From contig CADAWZ010000003.1 of assembly GCA_902791745.1 (NCBI GenBank), positions 1-45,758 on the forward strand: a DNA stretch of 45,758 nt. The letters are read 5' to 3'. The notes beneath the pieces are model-generated. The model worked only from the letters and a program-made list of their open reading frames with translations. It searched no databases and had not been told where the DNA came from. This DNA comes from an uncultured bacterium. Lineage in GTDB: Bacteria > Vulcanimicrobiota > CADAWZ01. Below are positions 26,475-34,641 of the stretch, one piece after another. How positions within the stretch are numbered: the stretch's first letter is position 1; the number at the start of each line of letters is the position of its first letter. A program made the position numbers and the translations under genes.

Positions 26475-27150
26475 CTGTGTAGAATATTTTTCATCTTACG
26501 CCCATATATGGGGATTAATTTTTATATTTTTATTCATGACAATGGAAAGTACAATACTTCCATTACCAAGCGAAATAGTAATGATTCCTGCTGGATTTAT
26601 GGCTTACAGATGTGAACTTCTATGTCGCTCTTTTTGGCCAGATTTTTTCTTAGCTGTAATAGCTGGAATACTCGGTTCAATATGTGGAGCTTGGATAAAT
26701 TACGCTGTATCTTTAAAATTAGGGAGACCAATTTTATACAAATACGGTAAATATTTCTTCATAAAAGAACATGCTTTAAAAAGAGCTGAAGAAATATTTA
26801 ATAAATATGGAGATATGGCAACATTTGTATGTAGATTAATACCTGTGTTAAGGCATTTAATATCAATACCTGCAGGATTATCAAAAATGAATCCAAAGAG
26901 CTTTACATTATATACTGGTTTAGGTGCTGGACTTTGGATGTTCATTTTAACAGGGATAGGTTCTTATTTAGGAGTAATAGCTGGCTCAAAAACGAGTTAT
27001 AGAGAAATCATCGAAATGGGAGAAAAACTATTACATGAACATTTCTTAGTCATAATTATCTCTGTTATATTGCTTGCTGTAATATATAGTTTTATACATA
27101 AAAAAGTAATGGGGGAAAATGATAAGAAGGAGGAAAAAAAAGATGAATAA
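26455..27150 (+). CDS. DedA/SNARE-associated family membrane protein
   Basis: The 231-residue polytopic protein has the DedA hallmarks: an early helix followed by ESTILPLPSEIVMIPAG, the GSICGAWINYAVSLKLGRP re-entrant region, and CRLIPVLRHLISIPAGLSKM with its conserved Arg. DedA proteins are lipid scramblases or flippases involved in undecaprenyl phosphate or phospholipid recycling and in envelope stress. This suits its placement after pspA and the ATPase. The ATG lies within the end of the preceding coiled-coil gene. Confidence 0.9.
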   Translation: MTESIINCVEYFSSYAHIWGLIFIFLFMTMESTILPLPSEIVMIPAGFMAYRCELLCRSFWPDFFLAVIAGILGSICGAWINYAVSLKLGRPILYKYGKYFFIKEHALKRAEEIFNKYGDMATFVCRLIPVLRHLISIPAGLSKMNPKSFTLYTGLGAGLWMFILTGIGSYLGVIAGSKTSYREIIEMGEKLLHEHFLVIIISVILLAVIYSFIHKKVMGENDKKEEKKDE

Positions 27151-27604
27151 ATTTATTGGTTTAATTTCTGCTTTTGCTATGTTTATTGCTTTATCTTGTA
27201 GTGTCAGTGCTTATGACGATCCACTTTTAAGTAGACCACAACCAATGGAGAGAAAATGTAATTATATTCGTTTTTCACAAGATTACTATGAGAATAATTA
27301 CGGAACTCAATATGTTTACAATAAACCATCTTACAGACCTATAGTTGCATCGCCTAATGATAGATATCTTCCAAAACACATTATAAAATCTAACAATGAT
27401 CCTGTTGAGACTAACGATATATTTGGAACACAACCGACATACACACCTATAAATAAGTCTCCCATATATAATCAAAATATTCCAAATAGTGCAATAAAAA
27501 ATAACAACTTAAACACTAATAATTCTTATGGGACATATCCTTGGAATGTAAAATATACTTATACACCAGCAACACAGATAAAATATACACCTATCCACAA
27601 ATAA
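27143..27604 (+). CDS. Secreted Tyr/Pro/Asn-rich protein
   Basis: This 153-residue product has a signal peptide (MNKFIGLISAFAMFIALS, cleavage probably after SVSA near residue 24). A low-complexity mature part follows, with imperfect short repeats around YxP(I/A): YRPI, YTPI, YTPA, YTPI. ATG 27143 is chosen because AAGGAGG ends 11 bases upstream and the signal peptide starts there; an upstream in-frame ATG at 27119 gives eight basic residues inside dedA. It overlaps dedA by 8 bp. It may sit in the cell wall or outer surface; the family is unknown. Confidence 0.75.
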   Translation: MNKFIGLISAFAMFIALSCSVSAYDDPLLSRPQPMERKCNYIRFSQDYYENNYGTQYVYNKPSYRPIVASPNDRYLPKHIIKSNNDPVETNDIFGTQPTYTPINKSPIYNQNIPNSAIKNNNLNTNNSYGTYPWNVKYTYTPATQIKYTPIHK

Positions 27605-27606
27605 CT

Positions 27607-28287
27607 ATGACAAAATATATTCCAACGATAGAAGACTTAAAATCCATAAATATTTTTTCATCGTTAAATGATAAAGAGCTAAATTTGATAAAAAAATTTA
27701 GCTCTAAAATTTCTTATACAAAAAACACTATAATTTGTCTAAGTGGCGACCCTGCTACATTTTTTGCAGGAATAATAAAAGGTAAAATAAAGGTATCTTC
27801 TTTTTCTGAATCAGGAAAAGAAATTGCCTTTTATTACCTATACCCCAAAGATTGCTTTGGGGAAATGTCAATATTTGACAAAAAGTCATACAGATCAGCC
27901 ACTTTGACAACCGTTTCAAAATCAGAAATAATAATAATAAAAAATGTTGATTTTATTAGACTAATAAATGAAATACCTTCTCTTTTTATTAAATTAGGAG
28001 AAATTCTTGCAGATAGATTGAGACATTCTAATAAAAAAGTAGAGTCAATGTGTTTCTTTACATTAAAACAAAAAGTAACAGATTTTTTAATTGAATGTTG
28101 TGAAAAATCAAATAACTATGTCTGTTCACAAAAAGAAATAGTAGAATTTACAGGTGCAAATAGGGAAAGTATAAGCCGTGTAATATCTGAAATGAGAAAT
28201 AATGGAATAATTTTAAAATCTGAAAAAAATAATTTATTAAAAATAAATTTGGAGAAATTAAAATCGTACAATGAAAAAAATAAATGA
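27607..28287 (+). CDS. Crp/Fnr family transcription regulator
   Basis: The 226-residue regulator has a cyclic-nucleotide-binding-type beta barrel (about 10-125, with FGEMSIFDKKSYRSATLTT) and a C-terminal winged helix (CSQKEIVEFTGANRESISRVISEMRNNGII has the recognition helix at ANRESISR). There is no N-terminal cysteine cluster of the Fnr Fe-S type, so the effector is unknown. It starts 2 bp after the secreted-protein stop, without a clear ribosome-binding site, implying coupling. It overlaps the next gene by 17 bp. It may control its own operon. Confidence 0.92.
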   Translation: MTKYIPTIEDLKSINIFSSLNDKELNLIKKFSSKISYTKNTIICLSGDPATFFAGIIKGKIKVSSFSESGKEIAFYYLYPKDCFGEMSIFDKKSYRSATLTTVSKSEIIIIKNVDFIRLINEIPSLFIKLGEILADRLRHSNKKVESMCFFTLKQKVTDFLIECCEKSNNYVCSQKEIVEFTGANRESISRVISEMRNNGIILKSEKNNLLKINLEKLKSYNEKNK

Positions 28288-29041
28288 CAATCTTTATATT
28301 TTCCACTATCCCCTATATAATTTCAACTGTTCTCTATTAAAAACAGATGATTTTATATTTGTTATAGATACATATTTAGGTCCCAATGGTATACAAGATC
28401 TAAAAGATTTTGTGGAAAAAAACAAAGACAATAAAAAAATATATATAATAAATACACATTCTCATTATGATCACATCTGGGGAAATTGCCTTTTTAAAAA
28501 TTGTCAAATAATATCACATAGATTATGCAGAGAAAAAGTTTTATCTGATGGTGAAAAAATTCTAAATGAATTTAAAGAAAAAGAACCTAAATTAATTTTA
28601 GGAGATATAGAAATAAAAGCACCAAATATAATTTTTGAAGATGAATTGACTTTTTTTTCAAATAATATTTCTATAAAATTAAAGCATTTTAGCGGTCATA
28701 CAAAAGATAGTATTGTTATTATAATTGAACCATATCACATTTGTATTGCAGGCGATCTTGTTGAAGAACCTTTTCCGATTGTCAGTGAAGATGATAGCGA
28801 TTTAAAAGAATTTATATCATCTCTCGAAACTATAGATAAAATGAATTTTGATTTTATTATACCTTCACATGGAACAAGATTTGATAATAAATTAGTAAAA
28901 GAAAATTTATCTTATTTAAAACAGTTAGAAAGCAATTCAATTTCAGAGGATTATTGTAAAAAAAAACATATAACAAGTGAATTTTATTTAGAGGCACATA
29001 GACAAAACATGGAATATGTTATTAATTCGGAAATTAAATAA
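28271..29041 (+). CDS. Metallo-beta-lactamase-fold hydrolase
   Basis: The 256-residue enzyme has the zinc motif HSHYDH (63-68), a later His in FSGHTKDS, an Asp in IAGDLVEE and a PSHG motif, which together give the binuclear metal site of the MBL superfamily. Members include glyoxalase II, lactonases and RNases; the short single-domain form without a flavodoxin or CPSF domain suggests a small-molecule thioester, lactone or ester substrate. It is the last gene of the coupled operon that begins with the AAA gene. A palindromic repeat follows 19 bp later and may limit readthrough. Confidence 0.9.
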   Translation: MKKINDNLYIFHYPLYNFNCSLLKTDDFIFVIDTYLGPNGIQDLKDFVEKNKDNKKIYIINTHSHYDHIWGNCLFKNCQIISHRLCREKVLSDGEKILNEFKEKEPKLILGDIEIKAPNIIFEDELTFFSNNISIKLKHFSGHTKDSIVIIIEPYHICIAGDLVEEPFPIVSEDDSDLKEFISSLETIDKMNFDFIIPSHGTRFDNKLVKENLSYLKQLESNSISEDYCKKKHITSEFYLEAHRQNMEYVINSEIK

Positions 29042-29059
29042 TTGGTTTATTTTCTACTA

Positions 29060-29182
29060 AGCCAATTTTTGGATATAATACACTCACTTAGACAGTTTTT
29101 TCGCAAATTAAGAGCTTTTTGATTATATCTACTATGAAAAAAACTGATGTGTTCGTTTTATTATATCGCACAAAATTGGCTA
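29060..29182. repeat. Palindromic MITE-like repeat, copy 2 (long-core type)
   Basis: An imperfect palindrome of about 122 bp runs from AGCCAATTTTTGG to CAAAATTGGCT, with arms containing GATATAATACAC and GTTTTATTATATC and a central AAATTAAGAGCTTTTT. It is about 94 percent identical to the reverse complement of the copy at 42152-42274; only about seven positions differ. No ORF of note. Confidence 0.85.
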
Positions 29183-29244
29183 ATTCAACTTATTTAAAAG
29201 CCTAATTAACAACAGACGACTAAAAAAATGAAAAGGGGGAAAAA

Positions 29245-29859
29245 ATGAATCTTTTTGAAGGACTGTCAAAAACACTTAAACAAGGTACAGAATTGGCAAA
29301 AAAAGGGGCTGAAATAATAGCTAAACAAACAGAAAAATCTATAAAAATCGAATCCTTAAAAGCAGATATAACGACAGAAAAAAAACAACTTGATAAAAAA
29401 ATGAAGCGTTTAGCTTCAAGAATATATTCCATGTATGAAAAAAATGAGATAGAAGACCCTGAATTGATAGAAATGTGTAAAGAAATAAAAAAAATAAAAT
29501 GGAATATAGAAAAAAAATATTCTGAAATTGAAACACTAAGAAAAACAACTGTTTCTCTTAAAGATGAACCTGAAAAAGATCCTTGGGAAGATGACGAAGA
29601 AAATTTCTTTGAAAATAGTGATGATGAAGATAAAGAAAAAATAGAAGAAACACCCAAAAAAGAGGAAATAGAACAAAAAGAAGAAAAGCCCAAAGAAAAC
29701 AAGAAAAAAGAAAAGAAAGTAGTAAAAGTTAAAACAAAAAAGAAAATAAAAATTAAAATCAAAGATTTAGAACAAGAAGAATATAATAAGAAAAAAGAAG
29801 AAAAAAAAGATGACGACAAAAAAGATTCTATTAGCGACAGCGAACAAACACAAAATTGA
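29245..29859 (+). CDS. Coiled-coil protein with highly charged Lys/Glu tail
   Basis: The 204-residue protein has a helical first half (about 1-105). It begins with an amphipathic MNLFEGLSKTLKQGTELAKKG stretch and continues as a coiled coil; an acidic DDEENFF...DDEDKE segment and then an extreme Lys/Glu tail follow. GGGGG lies six bases before ATG 29245. Its last 50 bases overlap the rdgB start, an unusually long overlap. I do not recognise it; small proteins of this kind sometimes carry a zinc ribbon, but no Cys pairs are seen here. Confidence 0.65.
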   Translation: MNLFEGLSKTLKQGTELAKKGAEIIAKQTEKSIKIESLKADITTEKKQLDKKMKRLASRIYSMYEKNEIEDPELIEMCKEIKKIKWNIEKKYSEIETLRKTTVSLKDEPEKDPWEDDEENFFENSDDEDKEKIEETPKKEEIEQKEEKPKENKKKEKKVVKVKTKKKIKIKIKDLEQEEYNKKKEEKKDDDKKDSISDSEQTQN

Positions 29860-30406
29860 AGAAATTAAATATTTACTTCAAGGAATACCTTATGAAATAG
29901 TATCTGTTCTGGATTTTGAAAATATAAAAGAAGTAAAAGAAGGAAAAGATACATATCTTGAAAATGCTTCTTTAAAAGCACTGGGATATTCAAAACAAAC
30001 TGGCATTTTATCACTTGCAGATGATTCAGGTCTTGAAATAGATTGCCTTGGTGGCAAGCCTGGAGTTATGTCATCAAGATTTTTAAGTGAAGCAAAATCA
30101 TATAGTGAAAAAAATAGTATGCTCCTTGAAATGATAAAAAATGTACCACAAGAAAAAAGAGGAGCAAGATTTGTTTGCACAGCAGTTTTAGCTTATAATG
30201 GAAAAGTTATTAAATCATTTGTTGGTGAATTAAAAGGAAGTATAGCATTTGAAAAAGCAGGACACGAAGGATTTGGATATGATCCAGTATTTTATGTGCC
30301 TGAATATAAAACAACACTTGCTTCAGTTCCTGCAAATATAAAAAATCAAATAAGCCATAGAGCAAATGCAATGAAGCAAGTTAGAGAATATTTATTAAAT
30401 ATATAA
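29810..30406 (+). CDS. rdgB: Non-canonical purine NTP pyrophosphatase (XTP/dITP diphosphatase)
   Basis: The 198-residue HAM1/RdgB-family protein hydrolyses XTP, ITP and dITP to monophosphates, cleaning the nucleotide pool. It has LLATANKHKIEEI at the N-terminus, LADDSGLEIDCLGGKPGV with the metal-binding acids, GFGYDPVFYVPEY, and SHRANAMK at the end, all diagnostic. ATG 29810 lies inside the preceding gene's Lys-rich tail behind a purine-rich tract. The gene ends just before a bidirectional terminator. Confidence 0.96.
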   Translation: MTTKKILLATANKHKIEEIKYLLQGIPYEIVSVLDFENIKEVKEGKDTYLENASLKALGYSKQTGILSLADDSGLEIDCLGGKPGVMSSRFLSEAKSYSEKNSMLLEMIKNVPQEKRGARFVCTAVLAYNGKVIKSFVGELKGSIAFEKAGHEGFGYDPVFYVPEYKTTLASVPANIKNQISHRANAMKQVREYLLNI

Positions 30407-30431
30407 TTTAGTTTCTCTTGAGGTTATTCAT

Positions 30432-30477
30432 AAAAAATTCCCTTTCCCTATTTGCAAATAAGGAAAGGGAATTTTTT
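30432..30477. terminator. Bidirectional intrinsic terminator between rdgB and the convergent membrane gene
   Basis: AAAAAATTCCCTTTCC (30432-30447) pairs perfectly with GGAAAGGGAATTTTTT (30462-30477). The spacer TATTTGCAAATA is itself palindromic. A/T runs on both sides let it act on either strand. It ends within the stop-codon region of the minus-strand gene. Confidence 0.9.
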
Positions 30478-31015
30478 ATTTTCTCAATAATCTAAAATTA
30501 TTTATCCAATATGCCAAAATACCGCCCAAAATTGCAGAAATACAAGCGATAAAAGAAAATGCTGATCCCAAAATATTTTTTTGGATATTGTTTAATATCA
30601 AAAAAAGAGGTAAAATATAAATAGACGAAATAAAAATAAACAGGGATTTTAAAATAGCTCCCAAGACAATTCCCAAAAAAATAAAAACAAATGAATATTT
30701 ATTTTTTTTCTTTGAATATTGTACTCCAATCCAAATCAAATACATAAAAATACAGTTTGAAACAATCAAAAAAGGAATAAGTAACGGAATTTTTGGACCA
30801 ATTCCAAGACAAAATGCAAGAGAAGGAGAAATCAAAGCAACAAAGAAAATTGTTTTCAAATCTGTTTTAAAAACTGTAAGTGACAAAATCAAATTTACAC
30901 ACATTCCAGTCAAAAGCTGATTAGAAAAAAAAGAAGTTGTATATTGAAAAATTATTAAAAGAGTTATTAAAATAGCTCCATAGGCAAGATTTAAATTATT
31001 ATTTTTATTTTCCAT
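30476..31015 (-). CDS. Small polytopic membrane protein, ECF-transporter S-component-like
   Basis: The 179-residue protein has five or six transmembrane helices and few charged residues. The pattern of LAYGAILITLLI, ISPSLAFCLGIGPKIPLLIPF and a final GGILAYWI helix resembles substrate-binding S components of energy-coupling-factor vitamin transporters. No substrate motif is clear and no ECF ATPase is nearby, so the call rests on topology. It is divergent from the ATP-grasp gene, with 55 bp between starts, and convergent with rdgB. Confidence 0.55.
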   Translation of the reverse strand: MENKNNNLNLAYGAILITLLIIFQYTTSFFSNQLLTGMCVNLILSLTVFKTDLKTIFFVALISPSLAFCLGIGPKIPLLIPFLIVSNCIFMYLIWIGVQYSKKKNKYSFVFIFLGIVLGAILKSLFIFISSIYILPLFLILNNIQKNILGSAFSFIACISAILGGILAYWINNFRLLRK

Positions 31016-31070
31016 AACTTTTCAAAAATTCTTTTTCAAGAAAAATAAACCTTTAGAAAGGAATAAAAAA

Positions 31071-32231
31071 ATGAATTTTATATATCTTTCCCCACACTAT
31101 CCGCCAAATTTTAAGGCATTCTGCAAAAATTTAAATTATTTAGGTGTAAGAGTTCTTGGAATAGCAGATACCCCATATGAAGAAATTGGAGAAGACCTTC
31201 AAAATACACTCACAGAATATTACAAAGTCAGCAATTTAGAAGATTATGATCAAGTATATAGGGCTGTTGCATATTTTATTCATAAATATGGAAGAATTGA
31301 TGGCGTTGCCTCTATGAATGAATATTGGCTTGAAACAGAGGCAAGATTGAGAACAGATTTTAATATTGAGGGAATCAAGATAAATGAAATAGAAGCAATG
31401 AGAAAAAAATCTCTCATGAAACAAAAATTCATAGAAAACGGAATCCCTGTTGCAAGAGGAAAAGTCGTAAATAATATTGCTGAAGCGGAAGAACTAATAA
31501 AAGAATTAGGTTATCCAATAGTAGCAAAACCTAATAAAGGAGTAGGTGCTTCAAATACATATAAAATCAAAAATCATGAAGATTTAGAAGATTTCTTTAG
31601 AACAAAAACAAATGAAGAATATATTGCAGAAGAATTCATCGAAGGAACGATATGTACATATGACGGCTTAGTAGATGGAAATGGTGAAGTTGTTTTTGAT
31701 ATTTCACACATATACCAAAGCGTTATGGACCTTGTAAATTACAAAAAAAATGTATCCATATATTCAATAGGAATGATTCCTGATGATTTAAAAGAAATCG
31801 GACAAAAAATAATAAAAACATACAACCTCAAAAAAATGATATTTCATTTTGAATTCTTTAGAACAGAAGATGGAAGACTTATCGCCCTTGAAGTAAATAT
31901 GAGGGCTCCAGGTGGTTCTATGATAGACATGTTTAACTATGCTGCAGATGTAGATATGTTTAGAGAATGGGCAAATATAATTGCAAACAGACCTTTTGAA
32001 GAAGATAGAACTCTAAAATATTGCTGTGCATTTGCTGGAAGAAGAACAAAAGAAAAAAAATATGCACACAGCAACGAAGAGATATTCAAAAAATATGGTC
32101 ATATATTAATGTTTGCTGACAGAATTCTTGGAAGTTTTGCAGATGGAATGGGCGATTATGTCTATGTAGCAAGAAGTAAAAATATTGGACTTTTGAGAGA
32201 ATTTATAGATTTTGTTCAATGGGAGGAATAA
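31071..32231 (+). CDS. ATP-grasp domain protein
   Basis: The 386-residue enzyme has an N-terminal pre-ATP-grasp domain and then an ATP-grasp fold. MKQKFIENGIPVARG and YPIVAKPNKGVGASNTYKI form the lysine-bearing phosphate loop, EEYIAEEFIEG is the hinge, and FHFEFFRTEDGRLIALEVNMRAPGG holds the metal-binding Glu and Asn. Such enzymes ligate a carboxylate to an amine or thiol through an acyl phosphate. The sequence is closest in feel to carbamoyl-phosphate-synthase-like or amino-acid ligases, but the substrate is unknown. AAAGGA lies ten bases before the ATG. A NUDIX gene follows after 3 bp. Confidence 0.85.
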   Translation: MNFIYLSPHYPPNFKAFCKNLNYLGVRVLGIADTPYEEIGEDLQNTLTEYYKVSNLEDYDQVYRAVAYFIHKYGRIDGVASMNEYWLETEARLRTDFNIEGIKINEIEAMRKKSLMKQKFIENGIPVARGKVVNNIAEAEELIKELGYPIVAKPNKGVGASNTYKIKNHEDLEDFFRTKTNEEYIAEEFIEGTICTYDGLVDGNGEVVFDISHIYQSVMDLVNYKKNVSIYSIGMIPDDLKEIGQKIIKTYNLKKMIFHFEFFRTEDGRLIALEVNMRAPGGSMIDMFNYAADVDMFREWANIIANRPFEEDRTLKYCCAFAGRRTKEKKYAHSNEEIFKKYGHILMFADRILGSFADGMGDYVYVARSKNIGLLREFIDFVQWEE

Positions 32232-32234
32232 AGT

Positions 32235-32726
32235 ATGGTTTTTAAATATTGTCCATTCTGCAAGTCAGAAATGACTGTAAAGAAAGTTGAAGATAGAGAT
32301 AGAAATATCTGTGAATCATGTGGTTATATACACTATGAAAATCCATTGCCTTCCGTAGGAATAATTGCAATTAAAGACGGAAAATGCCTTTTAATTAAAA
32401 GAGGTAAAGAACCTGGAAAGGGTCATTGGGCTCCTCCTTCTGGTTTTGTTGAACTTGGAGAAAGTCTTGAAGAAGCTGCTGCAAGAGAATTAAAAGAAGA
32501 GACAGGATTAATTGGTCATGCAGTAGAGCATTTAGGGTCATATTGTGAACCTAATGATGTATATGGTTATGTAATAACTATTATATATCTTTTTGAAATA
32601 GATTCTGGTGAACCTACAGCTGGAGACGATGCAGAAGAAGTAAAATTTGTGTCCTTAGAAGAAATTCCAGATATGTTCTTTGAATGTTTTAATAAAGCTA
32701 TGAAAAAATACAAAGAAAGACATTAA
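32235..32726 (+). CDS. Zinc-ribbon NUDIX hydrolase
   Basis: The 163-residue protein has an N-terminal zinc ribbon (CPFCKS at 6-11 with CESCGY about 28-33) and a NUDIX domain with GFVELGESLEEAAARELKEE leading into TGL, a full NUDIX box. It hydrolyses a nucleoside diphosphate linked to another group. The layout recalls NADH pyrophosphatases (NudC), but the protein is much shorter and lacks their N-terminal domain, so ADP-ribose or an NTP could equally be the substrate. It is co-transcribed with the ATP-grasp gene. Confidence 0.92.
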   Translation: MVFKYCPFCKSEMTVKKVEDRDRNICESCGYIHYENPLPSVGIIAIKDGKCLLIKRGKEPGKGHWAPPSGFVELGESLEEAAARELKEETGLIGHAVEHLGSYCEPNDVYGYVITIIYLFEIDSGEPTAGDDAEEVKFVSLEEIPDMFFECFNKAMKKYKERH

Positions 32727-32741
32727 TTTTTTTATACATAC

Positions 32742-32783
32742 ACACGGAAATCAATTTTATAAAGTAGATTTCCGTGTTTTTTT
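32742..32783 (+). terminator. Intrinsic terminator or attenuator directly before the next ribosome-binding site
   Basis: ACACGGAAATC (32742-32752) pairs perfectly with GATTTCCGTGT (32767-32777), followed by a run of T to 32783. AGGAG of the next gene starts immediately after, at 32785. No promoter can fit between them. Confidence 0.85.
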
Positions 32784-32793
32784 AGGAGAAAAA

Positions 32794-33450
32794 ATGGAAA
32801 TATTTACAGAACCAATTACAGAAAAAGAAATATTATTACCAAAGGGAGTTAAATACGAACCTACTTATAATGGTTTTATTTTAAAAACAAATTCAGGTGC
32901 TCAATTTTTTCAGAGTGGATTTGAAAATAATCTTGTGAATATAGGAATTGGTATTTTAAGTGTTTGTACTTTAATAGTATTTTCTGGTGGTGCTGGACAA
33001 AGAGGAGAACTATATCCTTATCTCATAATCACTGGATTTATTGGGATGTTATTGTTTATAATTGGTTCTTCTATGAAAAAGCTAAAAATTACTATCACTG
33101 TTTCACCAAAAGGTATTGAAATAAAAGCTAAAAAAAATTCTTTATTTATTGAAAAAGAAAATATTAAACATATTTATGCTTCTCAAGGCTTAAGTGAAGA
33201 AAGTTATGATACAATTCCAACATCAACAATCTCATTAACAGGAACAAAATTTCATTTAAATGAATATAAAGTAATTTTAGTCTGTAAAGACCCAATAAAA
33301 CTTCCTAACTACTTTAAGTTCAAAGATAAAATTGATTTATTTTATTCACATTTTTTTTACACAAAAAAATCTGCAGTTTTTTTTGTTCAAGAATTTATAA
33401 GAGTTTTGGGACTCGATTTAAATGTAACTTTCATAGATAATAAGGAATAA
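32794..33450 (+). CDS. Two-helix membrane protein with a possible bacterial PH-like domain
   Basis: The 218-residue protein has two transmembrane helices (about 47-66 and 73-92). Before and after them are beta-rich segments; ITITVSPKGIEIKAKKNSLFIEKENIKHIYAS resembles the strand pattern of bacterial PH (bPH) domains, but this is only an impression. AGGAG precedes ATG 32794 by six bases and directly follows a terminator hairpin. The glycosyltransferase gene begins 4 bp after its stop. Function unknown. Confidence 0.6.
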   Translation: MEIFTEPITEKEILLPKGVKYEPTYNGFILKTNSGAQFFQSGFENNLVNIGIGILSVCTLIVFSGGAGQRGELYPYLIITGFIGMLLFIIGSSMKKLKITITVSPKGIEIKAKKNSLFIEKENIKHIYASQGLSEESYDTIPTSTISLTGTKFHLNEYKVILVCKDPIKLPNYFKFKDKIDLFYSHFFYTKKSAVFFVQEFIRVLGLDLNVTFIDNKE

Positions 33451-33454
33451 TCTT

Positions 33455-34579
33455 ATGAACATAATTATATTAAATGACAATCCCCCACCCTTAGGCGGTG
33501 CAGAATATCATATTGAACTTTTAAAATCCCTTTATGAAAAAAAAGGACATAAAGTTACTCTATTTTTTTTCAATGATTATGTAAAAGGTAAAAGCAAAAA
33601 AAATGCCTATATTGAACTTAAAAAATTATTGTCTTCTCAAAAATTTGATTTAGCACATGTCCATGCTGTTGAATATTATTTTTCTGATTGTATAAAACTT
33701 TTGACAGAAGAATATAATATAAAAACGATACAGACACTTCATGATTATAGATATATTTGTCCAACTGGTGATTGTTTTAGAAATAGTGAAATATGTACAG
33801 AATGTCATAAGGGAAACTTTTGGAAGGCTGGAATAAATGGATGTTACAATTTAATTGGCTCTTTTAATAGATTTTTTAATGAGTCTATATTAAAAAAAGA
33901 CATTCTTGGAATAAAAAATATCTATAGATTTATTTCTCCAAGTAATTTTTTAAAAAATGTTTTTGAAAAATCTTATTTTACTGGAAAAATTGAACAAATA
34001 TATAACTTTTTAGATATTGAAAAATACACTCAATATGACTATCAAAGAGACGAAGAAAATCCGTACATCTGTTTTACAGGTCGTTTGATGCCTAATAAAG
34101 GAGTTCTGACATTAATTGAAGCTGTGAAAGGGACTAAAATAAAATTAATAGTTGCAGGAAAGGGACCTGTTGGAGATATTATTGCAAAAAAAATATCTGA
34201 AGACGAATCATATAAAAATATAAGTCTTGAAGGATTTTTAAGTTTTGAAAATTTAGTAAAATTGATTAGAGGATCACACCTTGCAGTTGTCCCTTCTGAA
34301 TCTTGGGAAGTTTTAGGATTTTCTGCTATGGAAGCATTGGTACTTGAAAGACCTGTAATTGCTTCTAAAATAGGTGGATTAGTAGAAGTTGTCGCAGATG
34401 ATAGAGGAGCATTATTTGAACCAAAAAATATAGAAGAACTTAGAGAAAAAATTTTAAATTTGATGAAGTCACCCCAAAAACTTGATGAAATGGGAAAAAA
34501 TGGAAAAAAATTTGTCATTGAAAATATGTCAGAAAATATTTATTATGATAAAATAATGAATGTAATAGGCAGGGTTTAA
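33455..34579 (+). CDS. GT4-family glycosyltransferase
   Basis: The 374-residue GT-B enzyme starts NDNPPPLGGAEYHIELLKSL, typical of GT4. It then has HAVEYYF and TLHDYRYICPTGDCFRNSEICTEC; the Cys residues may stabilise a loop or bind metal. GRLMPNKGVLTLIEAV begins the nucleotide-sugar domain, which carries the EX7E-like VPSESWEVLGFSAMEAL. It should transfer a sugar from an NDP-sugar to a lipid or polysaccharide acceptor; the acceptor is not evident. It is probably co-transcribed with the membrane gene 4 bp upstream. Confidence 0.9.
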   Translation: MNIIILNDNPPPLGGAEYHIELLKSLYEKKGHKVTLFFFNDYVKGKSKKNAYIELKKLLSSQKFDLAHVHAVEYYFSDCIKLLTEEYNIKTIQTLHDYRYICPTGDCFRNSEICTECHKGNFWKAGINGCYNLIGSFNRFFNESILKKDILGIKNIYRFISPSNFLKNVFEKSYFTGKIEQIYNFLDIEKYTQYDYQRDEENPYICFTGRLMPNKGVLTLIEAVKGTKIKLIVAGKGPVGDIIAKKISEDESYKNISLEGFLSFENLVKLIRGSHLAVVPSESWEVLGFSAMEALVLERPVIASKIGGLVEVVADDRGALFEPKNIEELREKILNLMKSPQKLDEMGKNGKKFVIENMSENIYYDKIMNVIGRV

Positions 34580-34595
34580 TTTGTCATTTAAAGAA

Positions 34596-34623
34596 TTTAG
34601 AGAAGTTATAAATTTTGTATAAT
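34596..34623 (+). promoter_or_regulatory. Candidate promoter of the acd-etfBA operon
   Basis: A perfect TATAAT (34618-34623) lies behind a 16-base spacer and a weak TTTAGA -35. AAGGAG follows at 34627-34632, only a few bases on, so the leader would be very short. The position directly ahead of acd supports it. Confidence 0.4.
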
Positions 34624-34641
34624 ATTTAAGGAGATATATAA

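Noticed and set aside
29220-29819. A 199-codon minus-strand frame rich in Ser and Phe
   Set aside because: It is the antisense image of the Lys/Glu-rich coiled-coil gene; the Ser/Phe bias follows from GAA/AAA codons read backwards.
32235-32726. Assignment as NADH pyrophosphatase NudC
   Set aside because: It shares the zinc ribbon and NUDIX box but lacks the N-terminal domain and is about 100 residues shorter.
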